Positions 21,379 through 32,611 of a stretch of 36,464 nt of DNA are shown here, one piece after another. Origin of the DNA: Xylaria sp. FL1777 (taxonomy: Eukaryota; Ascomycota; Sordariomycetes; Xylariales; Xylariaceae). The notes beneath the pieces are model-generated. The model was not told where the DNA came from. It did no database searches and saw only the letters and a list, made by a program, of their open reading frames with translations. The stretch covers positions 1 through 36,464 of the forward strand of contig MU400819.1 of assembly GCA_022578965.1 (NCBI GenBank). Direction: 5' to 3'. Within the stretch, counting starts at the first letter, position 1; the number at the start of each line of letters is the position of its first letter. Position numbers and translations under genes: made by a program.

Positions 21379-22524
21379 TCATTGCGATGCGCCAGTTTGC
21401 GGCTCTTCATCATCCCACACAGGGAGCTCTAGGTCCACGACGATAGGTTTGTTCAGTTTCCGCGGGGCCCCTCTTGAGCCCAGGTAGCTGGAATGCTGAA
21501 TAGCGCAGTTCACGATACACGTCTCCTTGCGACCAAGCCGTCCGGCTAGCGCCGCCCGGTCACTCCGCGCCGAGTCCGGATTCTCACCGAGACTAAGGGT
21601 ACCGATTCCCGGATAGGCGACCTCTGCGTCGTCGGGCACTCCAAGATTCTCTTTGTGTCTGTCGTACCATTCCTTCCGGGACTTGTCGGTGGACAGATAG
21701 GGGCTCCCGTCGTTATCCAGCGGTGTCCCGCACTTCGCAGTGAGATCTACAAGTGCGTTTTTTCCACTCTCTGGGTTGGGATCCTGCCAGATAGTCCGCC
21801 CTAGCTCTGCATACCGTGCGTTCTTACTCTCAAGATCCCAACGCACACGCTCGACGCCCCGTGCTGCGTGGATATGGCCGCATAACGCGAGGCGTGGCCG
21901 CACGCGCCATAGTTGCTGTCGTAGGATCTCACATCCCGCTGCTCCCCTCGTGCGTGACTCGTCGCAGTGCGTGTGTGCTGGGCCATGGGTAACCAAGATA
22001 TCTGTATCGAGGGGTATCTTCTCCCAAAGTGCTTTAGCAGTCATATTGTCATCATGGCGCGGATACTGGAACGCCCAGTCGCCATTCGAGACCAGACTGT
22101 AGGGCGATCCAAAGACGGAAAATGTAGTGCGCGGGCCAGAGGGAGAAGCCAGCTTGATGGTGCGGCTCTCGTGGAGCAGGTAAGTGAGGGTCTCGGACTC
22201 TGTGAGCAGTGCCTGGCAGTCCTCTGGCACCTGGGGTATGTTATTATGCTTGTAAAATCCGGAGGCGTTGTAGAAGTCTGTGTCCAGTGTCAAATCATGG
22301 TTACCTGCCACCACGATCTTGCACTCGAAATCGGCCTGCTCGAGCCAACGGACCTGCTTCGAGAGCTCGCTGAAACTCCCTTGATTCGTGAGGTCACCAC
22401 AGTGTATTAGCACATCTCCCTTCGGCAGCTTCACGGTGTAGTTGTGGGTGTCGGAAATGCAGACGAAGCGAGTTCTCCGTGTGCGCCGAGAGGACCACCG
22501 TAATGGCGCGCTTGAGTCTGCCAT
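21379..22524 (-). CDS. Calcineurin-like metallophosphoesterase (MPPED/UPF0046-like)
   Basis: A hydrolase of the binuclear-metal metallophosphoesterase superfamily; the substrate (phosphodiester or phosphomonoester) is unknown. A single exon encodes 381 residues from an ATG at 22524. The metal-site motifs occur in order: SDTH (Asp25, His27), CGDLTNQG (Asp44), GNHD (Asn75, His76), VTHGPAH (His180) and CGHIHAARG (His217, His219). All expected ligands are present, so it should be active. The C-terminal 150 residues include a polar linker and a tail ending in KLNKPIVVDLELPVWDDEE, as in other fungal members known to me. There is no signal peptide or transmembrane segment. It is transcribed away from the TeaR-like gene, with a 2.6-kb divergent spacer. 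Confidence 0.92.
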   Translation of the reverse strand: MADSSAPLRWSSRRTRRTRFVCISDTHNYTVKLPKGDVLIHCGDLTNQGSFSELSKQVRWLEQADFECKIVVAGNHDLTLDTDFYNASGFYKHNNIPQVPEDCQALLTESETLTYLLHESRTIKLASPSGPRTTFSVFGSPYSLVSNGDWAFQYPRHDDNMTAKALWEKIPLDTDILVTHGPAHTHCDESRTRGAAGCEILRQQLWRVRPRLALCGHIHAARGVERVRWDLESKNARYAELGRTIWQDPNPESGKNALVDLTAKCGTPLDNDGSPYLSTDKSRKEWYDRHKENLGVPDDAEVAYPGIGTLSLGENPDSARSDRAALAGRLGRKETCIVNCAIQHSSYLGSRGAPRKLNKPIVVDLELPVWDDEEPQTGASQ

Positions 22525-25110
22525 GATTTACCGTAGGTTGCGGTATATGGAAGCAATCGATCAAGCTGATACACATACAGATACACATACACCTATCTGA
22601 GCTTGTGTATATGATGTTAGGTTTGCTCGTGGTAATGTATACTTATATAATAAGGTGGTCCGTAGGAGTCGTAGACTAAAAAAGCACGGCTGCCTACCTA
22701 CTAAGTGTAGGTGATTGGTACCTGTATGGTGATGTGTTCCAGAACAATAACGTACATGGTTAGTGGAGGATGACGTAGCTTCTTCATGTTTAGGAGGTTT
22801 CAATTCTCTCATCAAGATAGGGCATATTCGCAGACTTACAATGCTCCTCGTTCACATTCCCTTCTCCCCCCCCAGTTCCTTCTCTTTCCCTCGTGTTCGT
22901 AGTATACAAACGCTGGATAGAGAAGAGGACTTCATTGATCTGCCATCTTCCTGCGTTGGTGAACCAGACTACAAGATGTCCAGGTTCTGGCACATGAAAG
23001 CTTGGCCTGAATCTCGCGCAACCTCTCCGAGCCACACTGTTTATGCAATGTTCATGATTAGAATCCCGTGATATCCCGTAAAGCTGCGTGGGCTCAGGGG
23101 CTCGCGAGTCGCTCAGACCGCGACGTGGAACCAATAGAAAGAACGAGTGTGCTATTATACGTAGTATTGTAACCATATCATAACATTGCTTATCAGCCTC
23201 ACTGATCAGGTATACGTTGACGCCCAAAACACAGGTCTCCTGACCCATGATGATATAAATGAGTTCACGATGCGTATCGCAGCGTGAAAAGATAGTCGTA
23301 TCACAGACATTGTGATGTGTTACTACGGGCTTGCGTATTGCATATGCTGATTGATAGAATGGATACTAAGTAAGTAGGTACTGAGAATGAAAGTCCGAAA
23401 GAGCAAACACTACCTAGTAGCAGTCCCTACCTAGCCTGTAGTTGGATAAAAAGCCTGACAGATATCTCTGTAGGTATCTACCTGAGCATACCAGATAGTA
23501 TTTGAACGCGTCTTAAAACATGTAGGTAATTGCTCAGGCCAGGACACTACATCGTGATCTAACAATGTTATGCTATAGATACCTAGGCATATAATACACA
23601 GTACCCTGGTGTACTGTATGTAATACTCATTTCGTATTGACTGGGGCCATACTGCTAGGGGTTGTATCTAGTATAGTACGTGGATAGAAAAGCAGTACCT
23701 ACGCATATGCATGCACTACTTATCGAGTCCGTTTGCGGGCTAATCTATTGGAATTTTGAAAACCCCCCAATGGAGCTCCGATACCTACTAGCGCATGGCT
23801 CTACTTAAATATTAGATAGGTAAGTACCTAGGTAAGTAAGTTCCAAAGATACTCAAGTGTAACTAAAATCCCCTATACATGCTATAAAGAACAGCTGGCA
23901 GCAGATGTATCGCAGCCACGAAACGCCAACTGCAGCCTGGAGAGTTGTCCAAAGCTTAGCTATGGTCCAATGCTTATATTATATGTACTTAAGTACCTAC
24001 TCGTACGCATACACTACTATGTCCCAGTGGACCTGACCTGCCAGGTTTCAACTGGTCTGATTGGACCGCCGGTCTGGCTGGGTCCTGCGGCCAAGCCCCA
24101 CTCGGTGATGCACAGTAGCGTTAGCTACTGTAAGTCACCCTGTATCTGCCCTGTAGCCCGTGCCAACCGAGCTAGGCCAGGTCCCTAGTCCGCTTTCATC
24201 TCTGGATCCCTGACTAGCCCAGAATTGCTTCTTTTCATTCGCCTGCCCTCCTTTCCTGGCGAATGACCGACCTCTCTCCAACGTCCATCTGGTGTCTTGC
24301 CTCTTTTTCTCTTGCAGTTCTCCTCCGCCCGTGTGCAACTGGCTGGGTGTCCTCGTTTCTATTCATAATTCTGTTCTTGACTCATGGGCTTCTACTCGGT
24401 GTAGCAAAAGCGTAGGCACCTCCCGGCCAGCTTGGTGAGCCCAGCGAAACCTCGGACTAGAGTGTGGCCGAGCATTGCCATCCGCTGCCGCCCTCGATTC
24501 CAGATCCAGGGGCCCTTCGACGACACGCGACTCCCTTGCGGTCCCGGAGAGCAGCCTCGCATGCTATATTGATATGATGATCAGTGCTGTCATGACTCTC
24601 ACCGGCTCACGGATCGCGTATTGATACTCCGAACGACCGTTGGCGCGCCGGCAGTCGCTCGCCTCACCTCACAACAGGACCGCGGTAAATCGAGTTCTAG
24701 CTCTGGGTCTAGCTCCAGGTTTACGCTCCAGGTTTACGCTCCAGGTCTACACTACCTTAACTTAGTGGCTTTCTTTTCCATTTCCTGCTCGATATCCTCC
24801 AGCCACGCGCGCATCTTCGCTCCTTCGTTTATCTCCCTTCCGTCAACGTGTCGAGTCGACTGTCGCCATACTCGCTGGCGACTACTTCACCACATACTCG
24901 ACTATTGTATAATTTCGTCGCCGCTTGCCTCTTTCCTTGTTGTCCCAAAACTAAAGTCTATCGTCAATCTCGTTCCGCCTGAACGAATCCTACGAGACAT
25001 TTGCGCACGATCCAGAACCATAGTCTCGTACATCTCATCCATCGTGGATTTAAGACGAAGCAGAACAGGCTCTACGGGCAAGCTGTTATCCGTAGCCTAC
25101 GCTGACGGGC
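22525..25110. other. Divergent intergenic region between metallophosphoesterase and TeaR-like gene
   Basis: It presumably contains both promoters. TAGGTA/TACCTA words are frequent at 23.35-24.0 kb. A frame of 152 codons on the minus strand (22790-23248) has no family resemblance and is not called. A 13-bp triplicate repeat lies at 24713-24751, and pyrimidine-rich DNA continues to about 25000. Confidence 0.55.
24713..24751. repeat. 13-bp direct repeat, three copies, in the TeaR-like leader
   Basis: CTCCAGGTTTACG occurs twice in tandem (24713, 24726), followed by a third, diverged copy CTCCAGGTCTACA (24739). It lies about 360-400 bases upstream of the ATG, in probable promoter or leader DNA. 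Confidence 0.8.
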
Positions 25111-26765
25111 ATGGCGGCTATCTCAGCAACCTCGGGACCTGCGTCATTTAGTCGCCCGAGCGATGCACAGGATGAATACGCAGAATGGAATCATGCTTCG
25201 GATAGCTATCATGAGGTGAGCTCGTGCCGGCCGGTTATCGATCTGTCCACTTTGTCGGATATATATACAGCTTCAACCTGAGAATGGCCTACCTAGTCGC
25301 AGAACCGTGCGTACTAACAGCTTTTGTTCCTTTTAGGCTGTGACGAACCAGTCCTTTCCGGATTATGAAGCTGTCGGTTCACCTCAAAATGCGCCACTGT
25401 CGCAGAATGGAACCGCAGACGGCTTCTTCAATCTTAGGGGTATGTCTAGATCTCTAGTTTGCTCTTCCGCTCTCATTTTTCGTTCTCTCGTCCTTACTGG
25501 TATAATTATCTAGAAATGTGGAACTAATCACAGAAGCTCTTTTAGATTCTCGCAGCAATAGCCGTGCTGCAGCCCCACCTCAAACCAAACGTGCGAACGA
25601 CGGTACTATTCTGACGTATGATGATGAAAATTCAAAATGGATTCACCGAGATAAGCTAGCAAAAATCGAGAGCCAGGAGTTACAAGAAGCTGGTATAGTA
25701 CTCCCGAAACCTAGAACCCACAGCAGGCCGAGACGTGATCGTAGTCATAGTCGTCGGAGGGGTACTACGGATTCCTCTGAGCAGCAATATTTGCCACTAT
25801 CTCGAATGAATTCCGAATCAGGTCATGATGCAACGGCAGACCATGAGGTCGCGAACTGGGATTTACGCAAGCCTGAAGAGATTGCCGAGGATCCCGGCGA
25901 ATATTGGGTCTCGAATGATTCTGGAAGAGGCACACGCATTCCTGTAGCAAAAGTTAGTCCAGCGCCGATTCCTTCTGATTACATTGACCGAAATGCCCCC
26001 GTACAACGAAAATCGAGCTTCCCCCTATTCGACGAGGAACCTTCTATTGCATATCCAAAGACGAGGTCACGAAGTAATAGTAGTGGGAATGCTCTTGAAG
26101 ACTCGCCGCCTAAGGGTCAGGTTGGAAAGCGCTCTGTGACTGACGGATCTCCAAAGAAAACCACCACGACAGCGCCTCGTAAGACCTCGGCGCCAACGAA
26201 ACCAACTACACAGGGCCGCCCTAAGACTCGATCTGGTCCTAACCCTAGGAGCAATTCTACTACACGACCATCTACTCGCTCCGGCGAGTTATCTCCAAGA
26301 GCTCCTGAGGGCGATCCTCCATGGATGATTTCCGCATACCAGCCGGATCCTCGCTTACCACCGGACCAGCAGCTTCTACCCACAGTTGCCAAAAGATTAC
26401 AACAAGAAAAATGGGAGCAGGAAGGGTCATTTGGGAGCGTATACGACAAAGAATTCCGACCACTAAACAAGGATACATTTGCAAAACCACCCGAGGTGGA
26501 AAAGCCCCCAGATACCGAAGAACCTCAAGACGAGTGGCCGTTGAAGCCTGATGCTAGAGTACCTACTCCTAGCCGCCCCGGGACGAGTTCGTACTCGACT
26601 ATGCCTAAGATACAAGACACACCCATGATGAACCCCATAGGCGGCCCGAGACCAACGCAACAACCACAGATCCAGACGAGTACAGCTGGCAAGGTACCTG
26701 ACCCTCCAGAGCAAACTCAGGAGAAAAACGAAGAGGCTGGCTGCGGGTGCTGTGTTGTGATGTAA
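25111..26765 (+). CDS. teaR: TeaR-like cell-end marker receptor, prenylated CaaX protein, 3 exons
   Basis: In Aspergillus nidulans TeaR (functional counterpart of fission yeast Mod5) is a prenylated membrane protein that anchors the kelch protein TeaA at hyphal tips to set growth direction. Here exons 25111-25215, 25337-25439 and 25546-26765 give 475 residues. Intron 1 (121 nt) has a perfect TACTAAC at 25312; intron 2 (106 nt) has ACTAAT before the TTTTAG acceptor. The N-terminus carries SDAQDEYAEWNHAS (about 17-30). The conserved block DGTILTYDDENSKWIHRDKL spans about 88-107, followed by an RS-rich basic part, a WDLRKPEEIAEDPGEYW block and a disordered Pro/Ser/Thr region. It ends AGCGCCVVM: Cys472 of CVVM is the prenyl site (Met at X predicts farnesyl), with Cys469 and Cys471 possible palmitoylation sites. 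The alternative acceptor at 25533 would add four residues. The family call rests on remembered resemblance. Confidence 0.85.
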
Positions 26766-29054
26766 CATGTCTGGCACAGTTATCTCAGCATTTTATTCAC
26801 TAGTCTCAGATTCAGTTTAGTGTCCGTTATCGACGGCTAGACTCTCCCCGGACGACTTATGATAATCCTCCACCGTGCTCCATGCAGCACTGCATATATT
26901 TAATAGTCATTTTGGCCACATTGCACCTTTTTTTTTTCTTTATGTTTGGGAACCCTGTCCTTCAATCCATACACGCAGACCCATACCGGTGTATCAAGTC
27001 CGTCAACCCCGACCGTCGATCCGGATACCCTGGATCGACTCTGGACAAGGAAACCACATTGGGACACTTTAGGCTCCCCGGTCTTTTCGGCCTGCGACAA
27101 TATCGGCGTTACCGGTTTGGACAGGGATTTGGAGTAGAGAGGTAAAATACATCATCATTATCATTATCCTTGCGTCTAACTGGTGTACGAACTATCGCCC
27201 GCGTTGCTGTATAATATTTCTTAGTGCATTTGGCTCGTTCTCACCTCCGGGGACTTGCTTCACGATCTGCTCTACCATGCACCTAATCTTTATCAAGGAG
27301 GTCCTATGGTGCTCTTCGCTTTACGCTATCGATGAGCCAGTGTTGTAATCCACTCCCGAAATTTCCTTTTCGGGTTTCTGTGGGGAGGGGAGAGAACGGC
27401 CAAGGTGTTCAGGGGCCGTTTATTATTTGTGTTGTTGCATTAGCCAGGTGATTCTAGATACCCCACCTAGCGGAGGAGAGAGACTTAGGTAGATAGCTAA
27501 GAACAATGACAAGAATTGAACATTATCATTCTGTGCGTCATATGAAAGTGATATCATGGCCAAGGTGTTCTGTGTGGTGCACATGTTCAGGCCAGCCCTC
27601 TATGGGATGACGATCATATATGGAAGAAGGGGGAGGAAAACAAGAGCGTGTTGTTATATCGTGCTAAAATATAACTTCGTGGCTCACGAGTTCTACTTAT
27701 TATCTCTACCGTGACATATTAGCAAGCGCTGCAAGCTGCAGAGCATTCAAGTCATGCTTTACAGCAGCCACAAAACCTCGGATGCACAGGCGCAGACCGG
27801 ACGCTGTCACTGCAATGAGATACCGGTCGTATGACAAGTTGTCTCGACAACAATTCGGAGGCCAAGCGTAATCACAACCTTTCTTCAATCAATACCACGT
27901 TTCAGGGTAGCTTCTTCCTTCAGAAATTTACATCAAGCGCCTGGGTCACATTCGCCGTTCGAAATGTTAGCAATTTATAAGTAGTGGCCCTTTCGACCTA
28001 TAGGATTGCCAGTCTGGACACGCTGCCCATGAGATGCATTCAGGATCCCACAAACGTGTAGGCTGACTGAGTTTGTATTCTTTTTCAGTGGTCTGGTCAC
28101 TAGTCCAGCTTCTCGCTGCACCGCAGGCGATCCAGTCATCGCAGCGACAGCTCTTCCGAATGGGCTACGACTCGAAATCATCTCACGAAGTATATCTCTT
28201 GACTAGCTATTCGTGGTCCTCATTTGCAAACAGCTTCTCGCTGTTGCCTTGATGATAACCATGATAATCCCATCTGCGCCTTACATCGCTCGTGTCCCGA
28301 CAGCTACCTCGGAATACTAGGGCCACTCCTTATAGTTCAGCCAGTAGGCCATCACGAATATCCTAATGAGAAGAATCCTGGGTAGTTTGTTGTGGCTGCT
28401 ATAGGTATCGACCTAAGAACCACTGAGAAGAGGCAGACGAGACTATTTTCACCACAGCATTTGGACATCGTAGCAGCAAGATGTCTTGAGCGGTTCGGGA
28501 AAAGGAAAAAAGGCCGGGACTTTTCACAGTTTCGGGCAATTGTCGTAGGGACACTCGGAGCCTCCGTTCGTTGAAATAACAGACCGGGATATTAGCCCCC
28601 TTACATTTAACGGCCTGTCCGTCGAGAGCGGTGGAACAGGTACTGTATGATTGATTAGTCATGCGTGGGTATACGTGATTAGACTGATAACCAAGCATGG
28701 CACTGTCCTGGGTCCACGGTCACATATCGCTTATTAGCCGAGTCGGCAGAAGCCGAACCACGGCAAGCAAGGCTGTGGAAAGAGACTAGGTAGCGTAGAC
28801 TGAGGAAGGCTGGCAAAGATCTAGATTAGCGATTATAGTGATAACGAGCTTGCTCTAATGGTGGGATTTTATTGTGCTTGATGTGAAAGACGGAGCTTTC
28901 TCCCATCGATGGTTGTTTCTAAACAAATGTGAAGAGATATAGTTACAACTCAATTCTATCGGGCAGCACGCCGTCCCATCCTGGAAAAAATGATTTAACG
29001 CCAAGCCCTTCTTATACTGTACGACAGCGGTCTCCAGACACCAGACCTACAGCA
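26766..29054. other. Intergenic 3' of the TeaR-like gene, no gene recognised
   Basis: The first few hundred bases are probably 3' untranslated region. A palindrome GTCGATCC...GGATCGAC lies at 27015-27039. A 13-base word GGCCAAGGTGTTC recurs near 27399 and 27558. Frames up to about 100 codons on the minus strand (for example 28399-28698) lack recognisable character. From about 28.8 kb the DNA becomes richer in A and T. Confidence 0.5.
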
Positions 29055-29055
29055 G

Positions 29056-29418
29056 GTTAGTTAACTCCGGCAAACCCCATTATACTTTGATATAAATTAA
29101 CTTCAACTTTAAGAAATATCAAGCAACCGGTGTAGGAGCGTGCAAGCTCATCAAGCCCTTCTAGGCAACGCTCCAACTAGATTAAGGGCATATAATATCT
29201 AATATTCTAGATGGGTATCTTGAAACTCGAGACTTTGGAAGCTTCTCATTGAGTTTCCTCGTTGCGAAATCTCCCTTATATCTAATTACATAAAATCATC
29301 TACGAGACACACTTTACATGCTACTCAGGATCACTTATCACTTAGTTGCCCTTGTGTATGACTTCTCGGTTGTCTCTATACTATTTGTTATTCTACAACC
29401 TAAGATATTTGACTAACA
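29056..29418 (-). mobile_element. Possible solo LTR of a retrotransposon (weak)
   Basis: Read on the minus strand, the segment begins TGTTAGTCAAAT (29418 downward) and ends GAGTTAACTAACC (near 29056). The two ends are inverted repeats of each other (TGTTAGT/ACTAAC-), as in many fungal LTRs, and the length of about 360 bp is reasonable. Against it, the last base is C instead of the expected A, no target-site duplication is visible, and no clear primer-binding site or polypurine tract flanks it. Confidence 0.25.
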
Positions 29419-31072
29419 TAGGTTATTACAATCCCCTAAACTAAAGGATAAGGCCTCATCCTTACGGTGAATGACGCATTACAGGCTTATGGGTTACTAT
29501 GACTTATTTAGGGGACGACGACAGCTTTCTAGCTGTGGCCTAAAGCTATCTTAGGTTAAATCTCAGACACTGAACCTACGCCGTGCACCGTTTCTTCCTC
29601 TTGACTGTCCTTTAGAACTTGACTCTCGTAAGCCACTATATTGACTCTTCCCAGGTGAATTAATATCCTGAAGATGGCTGAGCCAAACTCTTAGAACCAT
29701 TGTTTGATTATGGCTGTTCACATTGGAAAGCTAGCTGTCAGCGCAGAGCAGACTTGTATGACCCAAGTGTCAAGCTATGCCGGAGAGAGGATCTCGTGGA
29801 CATTAAAATGCAACTTTCACCAATAGAAAGCCGTATATCGAGTTTTAATAGTTCTGGCATCTCGTCTGTTCCACACCCGACGGTCTACCTGAGACATATC
29901 GCTGCACATATCTAGTCGACTAGGCTAACCGGAGGTGCACAACTTCGAGGAGCAAATCGAGAAGGTGCGGTTGCGATTTAAAGCCAGTCAACAACGATAG
30001 AACGGAAGCACGACTTACGCGACCTTGACTTAGAGATTTCTTAAGTTCTTAGACCGGGTATGGGAGCGCGAACAAAATAACCAAGATAGTTTGTTTGGGG
30101 ACTGGGCGACGTAAACGTCAAGCCACCCGGTTGGTGGAGGATAGAGAGCGACTCAAAACTAAAAGATAAAGGGGAGCCGGAAACGGGCGCGATTGAAAGG
30201 CCCTTTGTACGCTATGCCATTGCGTCAAGGATCGCCGATATAACCCGGCATAATGGTCCTCACGCAAGACCGGATTACATGGATAAGAGGAAGGATATGG
30301 CATGGAGAAATAAGGTTGAGGTTGTAGGGGAGTATGGGGCCAGAAACTTCGCAGAACTGGATGATGAGTCTATTGTATTCTCGCCTTTTCGCTGCTGCGC
30401 CAGCCTTTCATAGTACAGTTCGAAAAATACAAACAAGCTTCTATCGTTGAGTATAGAATTTTACGATTTTCTACTGAGTTGGAGTAGGAGATTCCGATAA
30501 CAAGGCACTGTCAACATATATCTTGCGCCAGTTATCAGACAGCCTGTATAATAAACTAACACTAGTCTCCATAGTTGGTAAGAGTTCGAGAAGTATGTGT
30601 ATTGCTACGAAAGCTCTGTGAGCATTCTATGTAACCCATCCTCCCAGAACCCTCCCCCAAAGCGCTACATAGGGTGTCCCACCCAATATAGTCCCCCAAA
30701 AGCCATTTATAAGACTATCAAACTGATCTCCCTGAACCTTTGCAGTGAGAACCTGTGGGAAATAAACACACATCTAAGCGAAGATGTTTGTGCCTTGCTC
30801 TTTATGACCTTGGACATCCTGTCTGAGCTGCTAGCAAGTTGAGGTACGTTACAGGACGACGAAATTACTGCTCCACGAGCCTATTACGAGTTTGCTAAGG
30901 GGTGTTGGTGAAGCCAAGAGGTAGGATTCTTTTGATTCGCAAGCCTGCACTATATAGGAAAGAAGCTGGAACACGGAGGAACGACCTATGCTTATGATAT
31001 TTATTAGATTGGCATCAAACAGTCCTACATCCTGCTACTTATCAGCCTAGCGCGACTATATACAACTGTATT
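29419..31072. other. Intergenic, relic-like DNA
   Basis: No intact gene is recognised. Frames of 60-80 codons occur (+ 29700-29915, + 30597-30842), but flanking stops and the absence of motifs argue against genes. The stretch may include decayed retrotransposon sequence next to the possible LTR, but this is a guess from composition. Confidence 0.4.
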
Positions 31073-31225
31073 TTACACAATAATGGACATATATGTATCC
31101 CAACGTGGAATTCGTTGATAGGTAGCTCTATACCTCTCATGTTTCCTATGCGGCGCGAGGTCATCGCTGTCGACAATATCCTGATTTTCGATGAGCTCTG
31201 GTACTTCGTCCCTACGTGGCTGAAA
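31073..31225 (-). other. In-frame coding-like continuation past a TGA stop
   Basis: Directly after the TGA at 31226-31228 the same frame stays open for 50 codons to a TAA (31073-31075). It includes RRDEVPELIENQDIVDSDDL and APHRKHERYRATYQRIPRWD. The charged, protein-like composition suggests it is the true C-terminus of the upstream gene. Either the TGA is a CGA-to-TGA nonsense change, or a 48-nt in-frame intron (31212-31259, donor GTGCTA, acceptor TAG) removes it, joining LWRLQ to DEVPEL. Confidence 0.5.
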
Positions 31226-32472
31226 TCAAGGTGATACCTTATACTCGGCTAGGTAGCACTGTAATCTCCATAATTTGAGTTGAAGATTTGTTGTACGGCG
31301 ACCTGCTAGCATAAACAAAAACCCGTCGCCTAATAGTGTAGATTTTTCTTTGACTTCTGCTACGGCCGTAGTTCCTAGGAGCATGGGGATATTGTGTACT
31401 GCCACACTGGTGGGGGCCCTGTCGTCACTAATATCGTAGGTAGCAAATGGCCCTGGCTGCATCTTGGGTTTTATGGCTTCATCGCACTCAGAAGTAACGC
31501 CAAACCACAATATCGCACCCTGATGTTTGTATTGCACATCGTCCCAGCCGTGACACTTCACAATGTAGTGCCGAGTATCTTCAGTGCACAGTCCTGAGAG
31601 GTACAGAAGGTCCTTGACGATGTCTTGTCGCATTTGTTGAAGAATAGCGGAATCCATGTCCTGGCGCCATACGGCCTGGTGACTAAATATGGTGTAGCGT
31701 GAACTAGATGCGCCAAATAGGCGCTTGGTATGGTTCTCGAAACCCGAACGCTTGAGAGTGAAGGCGGAGATGAGACCTTGCCTTGCTAGCACGTACGCCG
31801 AAGGCCCATACGGCTTTGCTTGGTTTGGTTCGGAAAGGTCTGAACTTTCTCGCTCTGTTCCGGAATTCGCTTGCTCATCGCTGGTGAGATCTACTTGCTG
31901 GGATCCAGCAGGCTTGTCCCATGTTAGACTACACGGCACCCACCATGGTGTGCCCGTTTCAGGGTGGGTGATAAGGTTGAAGTCTTGTAAGAAAAAAGAG
32001 GGCAACCGAATGTGAGAAGCGGTGCATTGGCGTATCGGCGTGGCAAGAGCCTGTGCTGTTATGACGATGTTAGCAATTTGTAGGCTGACGGTAGATCAGA
32101 GGAAATATCAGGAGGACGACCAGGAGATGTACAGACTACACACTCACCAAAGGGGTTTTTCCGGAATTGCCGCTCGACTGAGTTCGTGGCTTTGCTCCTT
32201 TTCGATTTCGGTGTTTGATGACGTGTAGTAGCATCCCAATAGGAAGGGTCCATGATAGGCGATAAAGGGAGATGGCCGACGGCGGTGGTTATTGTCTTGT
32301 TGTCTTGGTCGACATCGAGTTTCTGAGGAGTGCTTTCGGACACTATGGGAGAGGCATTGCTACGGCGCCTCCCGGTTGAAGAGCAGCGCTTGATCTGCTT
32401 GAAATGAGTCCGCCAGCATTTTGCCTGGGGAAATCCGGGACTGCTCCATGGCAATGCTGTACATGCTTTCAT
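31226..32472 (-). CDS. Conserved fungal protein of unknown function, 2 exons
   Basis: Exon 1 is 32472-32148 and exon 2 is 32055-31226, separated by a 92-nt intron (donor GTGAGT, acceptor ACAG). The product has 384 residues. The start is the ATG at 32472 (MKACTALPW); upstream codons remain open but have no ATG. The junction reads NPFAQALATPIRQCTASHIR, followed by LPSFFLQDFNLITHPETG and TPWWVP, which I recall as a conserved core of uncharacterised fungal proteins. The first 45 residues are rich in Arg, Lys, Ser and Cys with no acidic residue, so mitochondrial import is possible. Residues beyond 300 include mixed beta-like segments. The frame appears cut short by a TGA; coding-like sequence continues for 50 codons. 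No catalytic motif is visible, so no function is assigned. A MITE-like element lies 140 bases upstream of the start. Confidence 0.75.
32056..32147 (-). other. Intron of the unknown conserved gene
   Basis: A 92-nt intron with donor GTGAGT (32147 downward) and acceptor AACAG (32056). Splicing joins two frames that differ in phase and creates NPF-AQALATPIRQ, which supports the gene model. Without splicing, exon 1 runs only into a short tail and a stop. Confidence 0.85.
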
Positions 32473-32611
32473 AACCACATTTGATTGTTGCGATGTTGGG
32501 TTATAAGTGGTAGGCAGGTAAGTGAAAATAAATTGGAGAGAACCCCGATAGGACTTATCGCATACCACCTAGAAGATATACGCTTAGGTAAGCAAAGTAA
32601 CTACCTACCTG

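Noticed and set aside
22790..23248. 152-codon minus-strand frame
   Set aside because: No motif, no splice partner and a promoter-region position; composition does not favour coding.
25518..25545. Starting the TeaR-like gene within this segment
   Set aside because: The first codon there is GTG, and the segment reads as the end of intron 2 (ACTAAT branch site and TTTTAG acceptor). Two upstream exons supply an ATG start and a fitting N-terminus.
27365..27420. Hairpins (CCCGAAA...TTTCGGG; ACGGCC...GGCCGT) resembling bacterial terminators
   Set aside because: The window is eukaryotic and the stems are short; no terminator function can be supported.
32473..32568. N-terminal extension of the unknown conserved gene
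   Set aside because: The upstream codons begin with GTG and contain no ATG; the first ATG at 32472 is used.
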